Position numbers and translations under genes: made by a program. From NCBI GenBank assembly GCA_964017155.1, contig OZ024862.1, forward strand, positions 64,501-128,500: a stretch of DNA of 64,000 nucleotides, in the 5' to 3' direction. The DNA comes from Oasisia sp. SBJ-2009 (Eukaryota > Annelida > Polychaeta > Sabellida > Siboglinidae). Under the pieces are notes generated by a model. The model was not told the DNA's origin. It ran no database searches and worked only from the letters and a program-made list of their open reading frames with translations. This document shows, in pieces, positions 34,586-47,505 of this stretch (within the stretch, counting starts at the first letter, position 1; each line of letters begins with the position of its first letter).

Positions 34586-36762
34586 TTGGGGAAGCGTAAA
34601 TGTCTGTTTACATTCTTTTCAACATAATTCCGTGCCGACCGCTGGGTAAACGGCGGGAGTAATAATGAACCACTAACTAGATGAGGTGACGAGGCATTTG
34701 GCGACCTTAACAGGGTGATAGTTGCACAAATCGAGCAAAACGACAAAGTCCGATCCGTCTACGAGGGATCAGTTTTGAGAATCGAGAGAAACGGCCAAGT
34801 TCGACGCGCCGGTCGGTCTTCTCGGGCGTGTGCCACGCAAGTGATGTAACTACGACTCTCTCGACGAAACCAACTGACCGTGCGCGTCGTCTTGCCAACT
34901 TTTGGAAACAAATCGAGGAAAACGACAAAGTCCGATCCGTCTACGGGGGATCAGTTGGGGAAGTCTGTTTACATTCTTTTCAACATAATTCCGGGGCGAC
35001 CGCTGGGTAAACGGCGGGAGTAATAATGAACCACTAACTAGATGAGGTGACGAGGCATTTGGCGACCTTAACAGGGTGATAGTTGCACAAATCGAGCAAA
35101 ACGACAAAGTCCGATCCGTCTACGGGGGATCAGTTTTGAGAATCGAGAGAAACGGCCAAGTTCGACGCGCCGGTCGGTCTTCTCGGGCGTGTGCCACGCA
35201 AGTGTTGTAACTACGACTCTCTCGACGAAACCAACTGACCGTGCGCGTCGTCTTGCCAACTTTTGGAAACAAATCGAGGAAAACGACAAAGTCCGATCCG
35301 TCTACGGGGGATCAGTTGGGGAAGTCTGTTTACATTCTTTTCAACAGAATTCCGTGGCGACCGCTGGGTAAACGGCGGGAGTAATAATGAACCACTAACT
35401 AGATGCGGTGACGAGGCATTTGGCGACCTTAACAGGGTGATAGTTGCACAAATCGAGGAAAACGACAAAGTCCGATCCGTCTACGGGGGATCAGTTTTGA
35501 GAATCGAGAGAAACGGCCAAGTTCGACGCGCCGGTCGGTCTTCTCGGGCGTATTCCACGGACGGAGTGTAACTACGACTCTCTCGACGAAACCAACTGAC
35601 CGTGCGCGTCGTCTTGCCAACTTTTGGAAACAAATCGAGGAAAACGACAAAGTCCGATCCGTCTACGGGGGATCAGTTTTGAGAATCGAGAGAAACGGCC
35701 AAGTTCGACGCGCCGGTCGGTCTTCTCGGGCGTATTCCACGCTCGGAGTGTAACTACGACTCTCTCGACGAAACCAACTGACCGTGCGCGTCGTCTTGCC
35801 AACTTTTGGAAACAAATCGAGGAAAACGACAAAGTCCGATCCGTCTACGGGGGATCAGTTGGGGAAGTCTGTTTACATTCTTTTCAACAGAATTCCGTGG
35901 CGACCGCTGGGTAAACGGCGGGAGTAATAACGAACCACTAACTAGATGAGGTGTCAAGACATTTGGCGACCTTAACAGGGTGATAGTTGCACAAATCGAG
36001 CAAAACGACAAAGTCCGATCCGTCTACGGGGGATCAGTTTTGAGAATCGAGAGAAACGGCCAAGTTCGACGCGCCGGTCGGTCTTCTCGGGCGTATTCCA
36101 CGGACGGAGTGTAACTACGACTCTCTCGACGAAACCAACTGACCGTGCGCGTCGTCTTGCCAACTTTTGGAAACAAATCGAGGAAAACGACAAAGTCCGA
36201 TCCGTCTACGGGGGATCAGTTTTGAGAATCGAGAGAAACGGCCAAGTTCGACGCGCCGGTCGGTCTTCTCGGGCGTATTCCACGCTCGGAGTGTAACTAC
36301 GACTCTCTCGACGAAACCAACTGACCGTGCGCGTCGTCTTGCCAACTTTTGGAAACAAATCGAGGAAAACGACAAAGTCCGATCCGTCTACGGGGGATCA
36401 GTTGGGGAAGTCTGTTTACATTCTTTTCAACATAATTCCGTGGCGACCGCTGGGTAAACGGCGGGAGTAATAAAGAACCACTAACTAGATGAGGTGTCAA
36501 GACATTTGGCGACCTTAACAGGGTGATAGTTGCACAAATCGAGCAAAACGACAAAGTCCGATCCGTCTACGGGGGATCAGTTTTGAGAACCGAGAGAAAC
36601 GGCCAAGTTCGACGCGCCGGTCGGTCTTCTCGGGCGTATTCCACGCACGGAGTGTAACTACGACTCTCTCGACGAAACCAACTGACCGTGCGCGTCGTCT
36701 TGCCAACTTTTGGAAACAAATCGAGGAAAACGACAAAGTCCGATCCGTCTACGGGGGATCAG
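34586..36762 (+). repeat. 12-monomer HOR, 2177 bp, copy 1 (family V reference)
   Basis: Order: B+.A4.B.A5.B.A2.A3.B.A2.A3.B.A1c. The EcoRI-loss form CATAATTCC occurs in three B-type units (near 34621, 34982 and 36430), more than in its neighbours, which suggests spread by conversion. Confidence 0.93.
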
Positions 36763-38939
36763 TTGGGGAAGCGTAAATGTCTGTTTACATTCTTTTCAAC
36801 ATAATTCCGTGCCGACCGCTGGGTAAACGGCGGGAGTAATAATGAACCACTAACTAGATGAGGTGACGAGGCATTTGGCGACCTTAACAGGGTGATAGTT
36901 GCACAAATCGAGCAAAACGACAAAGTCCGATCCGTCTACGAGGGATCAGTTTTGAGAATCGAGAGAAACGGCCAAGTTCGACGCGCCGGTCGGTCTTCTC
37001 GGGCGTGTGCCACGCAAGTGATGTAACTACGACTCTCTCGACGAAACCAACTGACCGTGCGCGTCGTCTTGCCAACTTTTGGAAACAAATCGAGGAAAAC
37101 GACAAAGTCCGATCCGTCTACGGGGGATCAGTTGGGGAAGTCTGTTTACATTCTTTTCAACAGAATTCCGGGGCGACCGCTGGGTAAACGGCGGGAGTAA
37201 TAATGAACCACTAACTAGATGAGGTGACGAGGCATTTGGCGACCTTAACAGGGTGATAGTTGCACAAATCGAGCAAAACGACAAAGTCCGATCCGTCTAC
37301 GGGGGATCAGTTTTGAGAATCGAGAGAAACGGCCAAGTTCGACGCGCCGGTCGGTCTTCTCGGGCGTGTGCCACGCAAGTGTTGTAACTACGACTCTCTC
37401 GACGAAACCAACTGACCGTGCGCGTCGTCTTGCCAACTTTTGGAAACAAATCGAGGAAAACGACAAAGTCCGATCCGTCTACGGGGGATCAGTTGGGGAA
37501 GTCTGTTTACATTCTTTTCAACAGAATTCCGTGGCGACCGCTGGGTAAACGGCGGGAGTAATAATGAACCACTAACTAGATGCGGTGACGAGGCATTTGG
37601 CGACCTTAACAGGGTGATAGTTGCACAAATCGAGGAAAACGACAAAGTCCGATCCGTCTACGGGGGATCAGTTTTGAGAATCGAGAGAAACGGCCAAGTT
37701 CGACGCGCCGGTCGGTCTTCTCGGGCGTATTCCACGGACGGAGTGTAACTACGACTCTCTCGACGAAACCAACTGACCGTGCGCGTCGTCTTGCCAACTT
37801 TTGGAAACAAATCGAGGAAAACGACAAAGTCCGATCCGTCTACGGGGGATCAGTTTTGAGAATCGAGAGAAACGGCCAAGTTCGACGCGCCGGTCGGTCT
37901 TCTCGGGCGTATTCCACGCTCGGAGTGTAACTACGACTCTCTCGACGAAACCAACTGACCGTGCGCGTCGTCTTGCCAACTTTTGGAAACAAATCGAGGA
38001 AAACGACAAAGTCCGATCCGTCTACGGGGGATCAGTTGGGGAAGTCTGTTTACATTCTTTTCAACAGAATTCCGTGGCGACCGCTGGGTAAACGGCGGGA
38101 GTAATAACGAACCACTAACTAGATGAGGTGTCAAGACATTTGGCGACCTTAACAGGGTGATAGTTGCACAAATCGAGCAAAACGACAAAGTCCGATCCGT
38201 CTACGGGGGATCAGTTTTGAGAATCGAGAGAAACGGCCAAGTTCGACGCGCCGGTCGGTCTTCTCGGGCGTATTCCACGGACGGAGTGTAACTACGACTC
38301 TCTCGACGAAACCAACTGACCGTGCGCGTCGTTTTGCCAACTTTTGGAAACAAATCGAGGAAAACGACAAAGTCCGATCCGTCTACGGGGGATCAGTTTT
38401 GAGAATCGAGAGAAACGGCCAAGTTCGACGCGCCGGTCGGTCTTCTCGGGCGTATTCCACGCTCGGAGTGTAACTACGACTCTCTCGACGAAACCAACTG
38501 ACCGTGCGCGTCGTCTTGCCAACTTTTGGAAACAAATCGAGGAAAACGACAAAGTCCGATCCGTCTACGGGGGATCAGTTGGGGAAGTCTGTTTACATTC
38601 TTTTCAACAGAATTCCGTGGCGACCGCTGGGTAAACGGCGGGAGTAATAAAGAACCACTAACTAGATGAGGTGTCAAGACATTTGGCGACCTTAACAGGG
38701 TGATAGTTGCACAAATCGAGCAAAACGACAAAGTCCGATCCGTCTACGGGGGATCAGTTTTGAGAACCGAGAGAAACGGCCAAGTTCGACGCGCCGGTCG
38801 GTCTTCTCGGGCGTATTCCACGCACGGAGTGTAACTACGACTCTCTCGACGAAACCAACTGACCGTGCGCGTCGTCTTGCCAACTTTTGGAAACAAATCG
38901 AGGAAAACGACAAAGTCCGATCCGTCTACGGGGGATCAG
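36763..38939 (+). repeat. 12-monomer HOR, 2177 bp, copy 2 (family V)
   Basis: Same order as copy 1. EcoRI-loss is present only in the leading B+. Private changes include GTCGTTTTGCC near 38330. Confidence 0.93.
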
Positions 38940-41477
38940 TTGGGGAAGCGTAAATGTCTGTTTACATTCTTTTCAACATAATTCCGTGCCGACCGCTGGG
39001 TAAACGGCGGGAGTAATAATGAACCACTAACTAGATGAGGTGACGAGGCATTTGGCGACCTTAACAGGGTGATAGTTGCACAAATCGAGCAAAACGACAA
39101 AGTCCGATCCGTCTACGAGGGATCAGTTTTGAGAATCGAGAGAAACGGCCAAGTTCGACGCGCCGGTCGGTCTTCTCGGGCGTGTGCCACGCAAGTGATG
39201 TAACTACGACTCTCTCGACGAAACCAACTGACCGTGCGCGTCGTCTTGCCAACTTTTGGAAACAAATCGAGGAAAACGACAAAGTCCGATCCGTCTACGG
39301 GGGATCAGTTGGGGAAGTCTGTTTACATTCTTTTCAACAGAATTCCGGGGCGACCGCTGGGTAAACGGCGGGAGTAATAATGAACCACTAACTAGATGAG
39401 GTGACGAGGCATTTGGCGACCTTAACAGGGTGATAGTTGCACAAATCGAGCAAAACGACAAAGTCCGATCCGTCTACGGGGGATCAGTTTTGAGAATCGA
39501 GAGAAACGGCCAAGTTCGACGCGCCGGTCGGTCTTCTCGGGCGTGTGCCACGCAAGTGTTGTAACTACGACTCTCTCGACGAAACCAACTGACCGTGCGC
39601 GTCGTCTTGCCAACTTTTGGAAACAAATCGAGGAAAACGACAAAGTCCGATCCGTCTACGGGGGATCAGTTGGGGAAGTCTGTTTACATTCTTTTCAACA
39701 GAATTCCGTGGCGACCGCTGGGTAAACGGCGGGAGTAATAATGAACCACTAACTAGATGCGGTGACGAGGCATTTGGCGACCTTAACAGGGTGATAGTTG
39801 CACAAATCGAGGAAAACGACAAAGTCCGATCCGTCTACGGGGGATCAGTTTTGAGAATCGAGAGAAACGGCCAAGTTCGACGCGCCGGTCGGTCTTCTCG
39901 GACGTATTCCACGGACGGAGTGTAACTACGACTCTCTCGACGAAACCAACTGACCGTGCGCGTCGTCTTGCCAACTTTTGGAAACAAATCGAGGAAAACG
40001 ACAAAGTCCGATCCGTCTACGGGGGATCAGTTTTGAGAATCGAGAGAAACGGCCAAGTTCGACGCGCCGGTCGGTCTTCTCGGGCGTATTCCACGGACGG
40101 AGTGTGACTACGACTCTCTCGACGAAACCAACTGACCGTGCGCGTCGTCTTGCCAACTTTTGGAAACAAATCGAGGAAAACGACAAAGTCCGATCCGTCT
40201 ACGGGGGATCAGTTGGGGAAGTCTGTTTACATTCTTTTCAACAGAATTCCGTGGCGACCGCTGGGTAAACGGCGGGAGTAATAGTGAACCACTAACTAGA
40301 TGAGGTGACGAGGCATTTGGCGACCTTAACAGGGTGATAGTTGCACAAATCGAGGAAAACGACAAAGTCCGATCCGTCTACGGGGGATCAGTTTTGAGAA
40401 TCGAGAGAAACGGCCAAGTTCGACGCGCCGGTCGGTCTTCTCGGGCGTATTCCACGCACGGAGTGTAACTACGACTCTCTCGACGAAACCAACTGACCGT
40501 GCGCGTCGTCTTGCCAACTTTTGGAAACAAATCGAGGAAAACGACAAAGTCCGATCCGTCTACGGGGGATCAGTTGGGGAAGTCTGTTTACATTCTTTTC
40601 AACAGAATTCCGTGGCGACCGCTGGGTAAACGGCGGGAGTAATAACGAACCACTAACTAGATGAGGTGTCAAGACATTTGGCGACCTTAACAGGGTGATA
40701 GTTGCGCAAATCGAGCAAAACGACAAAGTCCGATCCGTCTACGGGGGATCAGTTTTGAGAATCGAGAGAAACGGCCAAGTTCGACGCGCCGGTCGGTCTT
40801 CTCGGGCGTATTCCACGCACGGAGTGTAACTACGACTCTCTCGACGAAACCAACTGCCCGTGCGCGTCGTCTTGCCAACTTTTGGAAACAAATCGAGGAA
40901 AACGACAAAGTCCGATCCGTCTACGGGGGATCAGTTTTGAGAATCGAGAGAAACGGCCAAGTTCGACGCGCCGGTCGGTCTTCTCGGGCGTATTCCACGC
41001 TCGGAGTGTAACTACGACTCTCTCGACGAAACCAACTGACCGTGCGCGTCGTCTTGCCAACTTTTGGAAACAAATCGAGGAAAACGACAAAGTCCGATCC
41101 GTCTACGGGGGATCAGTTGGGGAAGTCTGTTTACATTCTTTTCAACAGAATTCCGTGGCGACCGCTGGGTAAACGGCGGGAGTAATAACGAACCACTAAC
41201 TAGATGAGGTGTCAAGACATTTGGCGACCTTAACAGGGTGATAGTTGCACAAATCGAGCAAAACGACAAAGTCCGATCCGTCTAAGGGGGATCAGTTTTG
41301 AGAACCGAGAGAAACGGCCAAGTTCGACGCGCCGGTCGGTCTTCTCGGGCGTATTCCACGCACGGAGTGTAACTACGACTCTCTCGACGAAACCAACTGA
41401 CCGTGCGCGTCGTCTTGCCAACTTTTGGAAACAAATCGAGGAAAACGACAAAGTCCGATCCGTCTACGGGGGATCAG
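38940..41477 (+). repeat. 14-monomer transition block, 2538 bp (family V to VI)
   Basis: Order: B+.A4.B.A5.B.A2.A2.B.A1.B.A1.A3.B.A1c. The first six monomers are family V. The A2.A2.B.A1 part, with GTAATAGTGAACC in B, resembles families II and VI, and the end introduces the core change CTAAGGGGG (near 41283) that recurs in family VI. The length equals that of 29149-31686 but the composition differs, so the agreement is coincidental. Confidence 0.9.
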
Positions 41478-42758
41478 TTGGGGAAGCGTAAATGTCTGTT
41501 TACATTCTTTTCAACAGAATTCCGTGCCGACCGCTGGATAAACGGCGGGAGTAATAATGAACCACTAACTAGATGAGGTGACGAGGCATTTGGCGACCTT
41601 AACAGGGTGATAGTTGCACAAATCGAGCAAAACGACAAAGTCCGATCCGTCTACGGGGGATCAGTTGGGGAAGCGTAAATGTCTGTTTACATTCTTTTCA
41701 ACAGAATTCCGTGCCGACCGCTGGGTAAACGGCGGGAGTAATAATGAACCACTAACTATATGAGGTGTCAAGACATTTGGCGACCTTAACAGGGTGATAG
41801 TTGCACAAATCGAGCAAAACGACAAAGTCCGATCCGTCTACGGGGGATCAGTTTTGAGAATCGAGAGAAACGGCCAAGTTCGACGCGCCGGTCGGTCTTC
41901 TCGGGCGTATTCCACGGACGGAGTGTAACTACGACTCTCTCGACGAAACCAACTGACCGTGCGCGTCGTCTTGCCAACTTTTGGAAACAAATCGAGGAAA
42001 ACGACAAAGTCCGATCCGTCTACGGGGGATCAGTTTTGAGAATCGAGAGAAACGGCCAAGTTCGACGCGCCGGTCGGTCTTCTCGGGCGTATTCCACGGA
42101 CGGAGTGTAACTACGACTCTCTCGACGAAACCAACTGACCGTGCGCGTCGTCTTGCCAACTTTTGGAAACAAATCGAGGAAAACGACAAAGTCCGATCCG
42201 TCTACGGGGGATCAGTTTTGAGAATCGAGAGAAACGGCCAAGTTCGACGCGCCGGTCGGTCTTCTCGGGCGTATTCCACGGACGGAGTGTAACTACGACT
42301 CTCTCGACGAAACCAACTGACCGTGCGCGTCGTCTTGCCAACTTTTGGAAACAAATCGAGGAAAACGACAAAGTCCGATCCGTCTACGGGGGATCAGTTG
42401 GGGAAGTCTGTTTACATTCTTTTCAACAGAATTCCGTGGCGACCGCTGGGTAAACGGCGGGAGTAATAACGAACCACTAACTAGATGAGGTGTCAAGACA
42501 TTTGGCGACCTTAACAGGGTGATAGTTGCACAAATCGAGCAAAACGACAAAGTCCGATCCGTCTAAGGGGGATCAGTTTTGAGAACCGAGAGAAACGGCC
42601 AAGTTCGACGCGCCGGTCGGTCTTCTCGGGCGTATTCCACGCACGGAGTGTAACTACGACTCTCTCGACGAAACCAACTGACCGTGCGCGTCGTCTTGCC
42701 AACTTTTGGAAACAAATCGAGGAAAACGACAAAGTCCGATCCGTCTACGGGGGATCAG
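41478..42758 (+). repeat. 7-monomer HOR, 1281 bp, copy 1 (family VI)
   Basis: Order: B+.B+.A2.A2.A2.B.A1c. The first B+ carries GGATAAACGG, a mark that elsewhere belongs to the short B after A6. This unit is therefore best explained as a fusion of a B+ with that B, removing A6. The next block repeats the order. Confidence 0.93.
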
Positions 42759-44039
42759 TTGGGGAAGCGTAAATGTCTGTTTACATTCTTTTCAACAGAA
42801 TTCCGTGCCGACCGCTGGATAAACGGCGGGAGTAATAATGAACCACTAACTAGATGAGGTGACGAGGCATTTGGCGACCTTAACAGGGTGATAGTTGCAC
42901 AAATCGAGCAAAACGACAAAGTCCGATCCGTCTACGGGGGATCAGTTGGGGAAGCGTAAATGTCTGTTTACATTCTTTTCAACAGAATTCCGTGCCGACC
43001 GCTGGGTAAACGGCGGGAGTAATAATGAACCACTAACTATATGAGGTGTCAAGACATTTGGCGACCTTAACAGGGTGATAGTTGCACAAATCGAGCAAAA
43101 CGACAAAGTCCGATCCGTCTACGGGGGATCAGTTTTGAGAATCGAGAGAAACGGCCAAGTTCGACGCGCCGGTCGGTCTTCTCGGGCGTATTCCACGGAC
43201 GGAGTGTAACTACGACTCTCTCGACGAAACCAACTGACCGTGCGCGTCGTCTTGCCAACTTTTGGAAACAAATCGAGGAAAACGACAAAGTCCGATCCGT
43301 CTACGGGGGATCAGTTTTGAGAATCGAGAGAAACGGCCAAGTTCGACGCGCCGGTCGGTCTTCTCGGGCGTATTCCACGGACGGAGTGTAACTACGACTC
43401 TCTCGACGAAACCAACTGACCGTGCGCGTCGTCTTGCCAACTTTTGGAAACAAATCGAGGAAAACGACAAAGTCCGATCCGTCTACGGGGGATCAGTTTT
43501 GAGAATCGAGAGAAACGGCCAAGTTCGACGCGCCGGTCGGTCTTCTCGGGCGTATTCCACGGACGGAGTGTAACTACGACTCTCTCGACGAAACCAACTA
43601 ACCGTGCGCGTCGTCTTGCCAACTTTTGGAAACAAATCGAGGAAAACGACAAAGTCCGATCCGTCTACGGGGGATCAGTTGGGGAAGTCTGTTTACATTC
43701 TTTTCAACAGAATTCCGTGGCGACCGCTGGGTAAACGGCGGGAGTAATAGTGAACCACTAACTAGATGAGGTGACGAGGCATTTGGCGACCTTAACAGGG
43801 TGATAGTTGCACAAATCGAGGAAAACGACAAAGTCCGATCCGTCTACGGGGGATCAGTTTTGAGAATCGAGAGAAACGGCCAAGTTCGACGCGCCGGTCG
43901 GTCTTCTCGGGCGTATTCCACGCACGGAGTGTAACTACGACTCTCTCGACGAAACCAACTGACCGTGCGCGTCGTCTTGCCAACTTTTGGAAACAAATCG
44001 AGGAAAACGACAAAGTCCGATCCGTCTACGGGGGATCAG
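42759..44039 (+). repeat. 7-monomer HOR, 1281 bp, copy 2 (family VI)
   Basis: Same lengths and leading B+.B+ pair as copy 1, but the last B.A pair has GTAATAGTGAACC and a normal A1, so the right end comes from another lineage. One A2 has CCAACTAACCG near 43595. Confidence 0.92.
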
Positions 44040-44737
44040 TTGGGGAAGCGTAAATGTCTGTTTACATTCTTTTCAACAGAATTCCGTGCCGACCGCTGGG
44101 TAAACGGCGGGAGTTATAATGAACCACTAACTAGATGAGGTGACGAGGCATTTGGCGACCTTAACAGGGTGATAGTTGCACAAATCGAGCAAAACGACAA
44201 AGTCCGATCCGTCTACGGGGGATCAGTTGGGGAAGCGTAAATGTCTGTTTACATTCTTTTCAACAGAATTCCGTGCCGACCGCTGGGTAAACGGCGGGAG
44301 TAATAATGAACCACTAACTATATGAGGTGTCAAGACATTTGGCGACCTTAACAGGGTGATAGTTGCACAAATCGAGCAAAACGACAAAGTCCGATCCGTC
44401 TACGGGGGATCAGTTTTGAGAATCGAGAGAAACGGCCAAGTTCGACGCGCCGGTCGGTCTTCTCGGGCGTATTCCACGGACGGAGTGTAACTACGACTCT
44501 CTCGACGAAACCAACTGACCGTGCGCCTCGTCTTGCCAACTTTTGGAAACAAATCGAGGAAAACGACAAAGTCCGATCCGTCTACGGGGGATCAGTTGGG
44601 GAAGTCTGTTTACATTCTTTTCAACAGAATTCCGTGGCGACCGCTGGGTAAACGGCGGGAGTAATAACGAACCACTAACTAGATGAGGTGTCAAGACATT
44701 TGGCGACCTTAACAGGGTGATAGTTGCACAAATCGAG

Positions 44738-44790
44738 GAAAAAGAAAAGGTCCGATCCGTCTAAGGGGGATCAGTTTTGAGAACCGATAG
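44738..44790 (+). repeat. Locally degenerate core at a B to A1c junction
   Basis: Against the consensus core there are changes at 44743 (C to A), 44746 (C to A), 44749 (A to G) and 44764 (C to A), and the next A starts with ACCGATAG rather than ACCGAGAG. The core is otherwise nearly invariant, so this is one of the most altered copies in the window. Confidence 0.8.
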
Positions 44791-45502
44791 AAACGGCCAA
44801 GTTCGACGCGCCGGTCGGTCTTCTCGGGCGTATTCCACGCACGGAGTGTAACTACGACTCTCTCGACGAAACCAACTGACCGTGCGCGTCGTCTTGCCAA
44901 CTTTTGGAAACAAATCGAGGAAAACGACAAAGTCCGATCCGTCTACGGGGGATCAGTTTTGAGAATCGAGAGAAACGGCCAAGTTCGACGCGCCGGTCGG
45001 TCTTCTCGGGCGTATTCCACGGACGGAGTGTAACTACGACTCTCTCGACGAAACCAACTGACCGTGCGCGTCGTCTTGCCAACTTTTGGAAACAAATCGA
45101 GGAAAACGACAAAGTCCGATCCGTCTACGGGGGATCAGTTTTGAGAATCGAGAGAAACGGCCAAGTTCGACGCGCCGGTCGGTCTTCTCGGGCGTATTCC
45201 ACGGACGGAGTGTAACTACGACTCTCTCGACGAAACCAACTGACCGTGCGCGTCGTCTTGCCAACTTTTGGAAACAAATCGAGGAAAACGACAAAGTCCG
45301 ATCCGTCTACGGGGGATCAGTTTTGAGAATCGAGAGAAACGGCCAAGTTCGACGCGCCGGTCGGTCTTCTCGGGCGTATTCCACGGACGGAGTGTAACTA
45401 CGACTCTCTCGACGAAACCAACTGACCGTGCGCGTCGTCTTGCCAACTTTTGGAAACAAATCGAGGAAAACGACAAAGTCCGATCCGTCTACGGGGGATC
45501 AG
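44775..45502 (+). repeat. Run of four A monomers (A1c.A2.A2.A2, 728 bp)
   Basis: Four 182-bp units occur with no B between them, the longest A run in the window. The last three are of the A2 subtype and look uniform. Confidence 0.93.
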
Positions 45503-45863
45503 TTGGGGAAGTCTGTTTACATTCTTTTCAACAGAATTCCGTGGCGACCGCTGGGTAAACGGCGGGAGTAATAGTGAACCACTAACTAGATGAGGTGACG
45601 AGGCATTTGGCGACCTTAACAGGGTGATAGTTGCACAAATCGAGGAAAACGACAAAGTCCGATCCGTCTACGGGGGATCAGTTTTGAGAATCGAGAGAAA
45701 CGGCCAAGTTCGACGCGCCGGTCGGTCTTCTCGGGCGTATTCCACGCACGGAGTGTAACTACGACTCTCTCGACGAAACCAACTGACCGTGCGCGTCGTC
45801 TTGCCAACTTTTGGAAACAAATCGAGGAAAACGACAAAGTCCGATCCGTCTACGGGGGATCAG

Positions 45864-47505
45864 TTGGGGAAGCGTAAATATCTGTTTACATTCTTTTCAA
45901 CAGAATTCCGTGCCGACCGCTGGGTAAACGGCGGGAGTAATAATGAACCACTAACTAGATGAGGTGACGAGGCATTTGGCGACCTTAACAGGGTGATAGT
46001 TGCACAAATCGAGGAAAACGACAAAGTCCGATCCGTCTACGGGGGATCAGTTTTGAGAATCGAGAGAAACGGCCAAGTTCGACGCGCCGGTCGGTCTTCT
46101 CGGGCGTATTCCACGCACGGAGTGTAACTACGACTCTCTCGACGAAACCAACTGACCGTGCGCGTCGTCTTGCCAACTTTTGGAGACAAATCGAGGAAAA
46201 CGACAAAGTCCGATCCGTCTACGGGGGATCAGTTGGGGAAGTCTGTTTACATTCTTTTCAACAGAATTCCGTGGCGACCGCTGGGTAAACGGCGGGAGTA
46301 ATAGTGAACCACTAACTAGATGAGGTGACGAGGCATTTGGCGACCTTAACAGGGTGATAGTTGCACAAATCGAGCAAAACGACAAAGTCCGATCCGTCTA
46401 CGGGGGATCAGTTGGGGAAGCGTAAATGTCTGTTTACATTCTTTTCAACAGAATTCCGTGCCGACCGCTGGGTAAACGGCGGGAGTAATAATGAACAACT
46501 AACTATATGAGGTGTCAAGACATTTGGCGACCTTAACAGGGTGATAGTTGCACAAATCGAGCAAAACGACAAAGTCCGATCCGTCTACGGGGGATCAGTT
46601 TTGAGAATCGAGAGAAACGGCCAAGTTCGACGCGCCGGTCGGTCTTCTCGGGCGTATTCCACGGACGGAGTGTAACTACGACTCTCTCGACGAAACCAAC
46701 TGACCGTGCGCGTCGTCTTGCCAACTTTTGGAAACAAATCGAGGGAAACGACAAAGTCCGATCCGTCTACGGGGGATCAGTTTTGAGAATCGAGAGAAAC
46801 GGCCAAGTTCGACGCGCCGGTCGGTCTTCTCGGGCGTATTCCACGGACGGAGTGTAACTACGACTCTCTCGACGAAACCAACTGACCGTGCGCGTCGTCT
46901 TGCCAACTTTTGGAAACAAATCGAGGAAAACGACAAAGTCCGATCCTTTTACCGGGGATCAGTTTTGAGAATCGAGAGAAACGGCCAAGTTCGACGCGCC
47001 GGTCGGTCTTCTCGGGCGTATTCCACGGACGGAGTGTAACTACGACTCTCTCGACGAAACCAACTGACCGTGCGCGTCGTCTTGCCAACTTTTGGAAACA
47101 AATCGAGGAAAACGACAAAGTCCGATCCGTCTACGGGGGATCAGTTGGGGAAGTCTGTTTACATTCTCTTCAACAGAATTCCGTGGCGACCGCTGGGTAA
47201 ACGGCGGGAGTAATAGTGAACCACTAACTAGATGAGGTGACGAGGCATTTGGCGACCTTAACAGGGTGATAGTTGCACAAATCGAGGAAAACGACAAAGT
47301 CCGATCCGTCTACGGGGGATCAGTTTTGAGAATCGAGAGAAACGGCCAAGTTCGACGCGCCGGTCGGTCTTCTCGGGCGTATTCCACGCACGGAGTGTAA
47401 CTACGACTCTCTCGACGAAACCAACTGACCGTGCGCGTCGTCTTGCCAACTTTTGGAAACAAATCGAGGAAAACGACAAAGTCCGATCCGTCTACGGGGG
47501 ATCAG
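45864..47505 (+). repeat. 9-monomer block, 1642 bp (family VII, left part of a 4.7-kb unit)
   Basis: Order: B+.A1.B.B+.A2.A2*.A2.B.A1. It has the first A2* core (CCTTTTACCGGGG, from 46945), a GAGGGAAACG core near 46741 and ATTCTCTTCAAC near 47163. Most of these marks return in 50974-52433. Confidence 0.91.

Larger units (their letters stand above)
44040..45863 (+). repeat. 10-monomer block, 1824 bp (family VI, rearranged)
   Basis: Order: B+.B+.A2.B.A1c.A2.A2.A2.B.A1. It begins as a third family VI unit and then shows a B.A1c pair after a single A2, followed by a renewed A2.A2.A2.B.A1 end. The first B+ has GAGTTATAATG near 44112. Confidence 0.9.
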
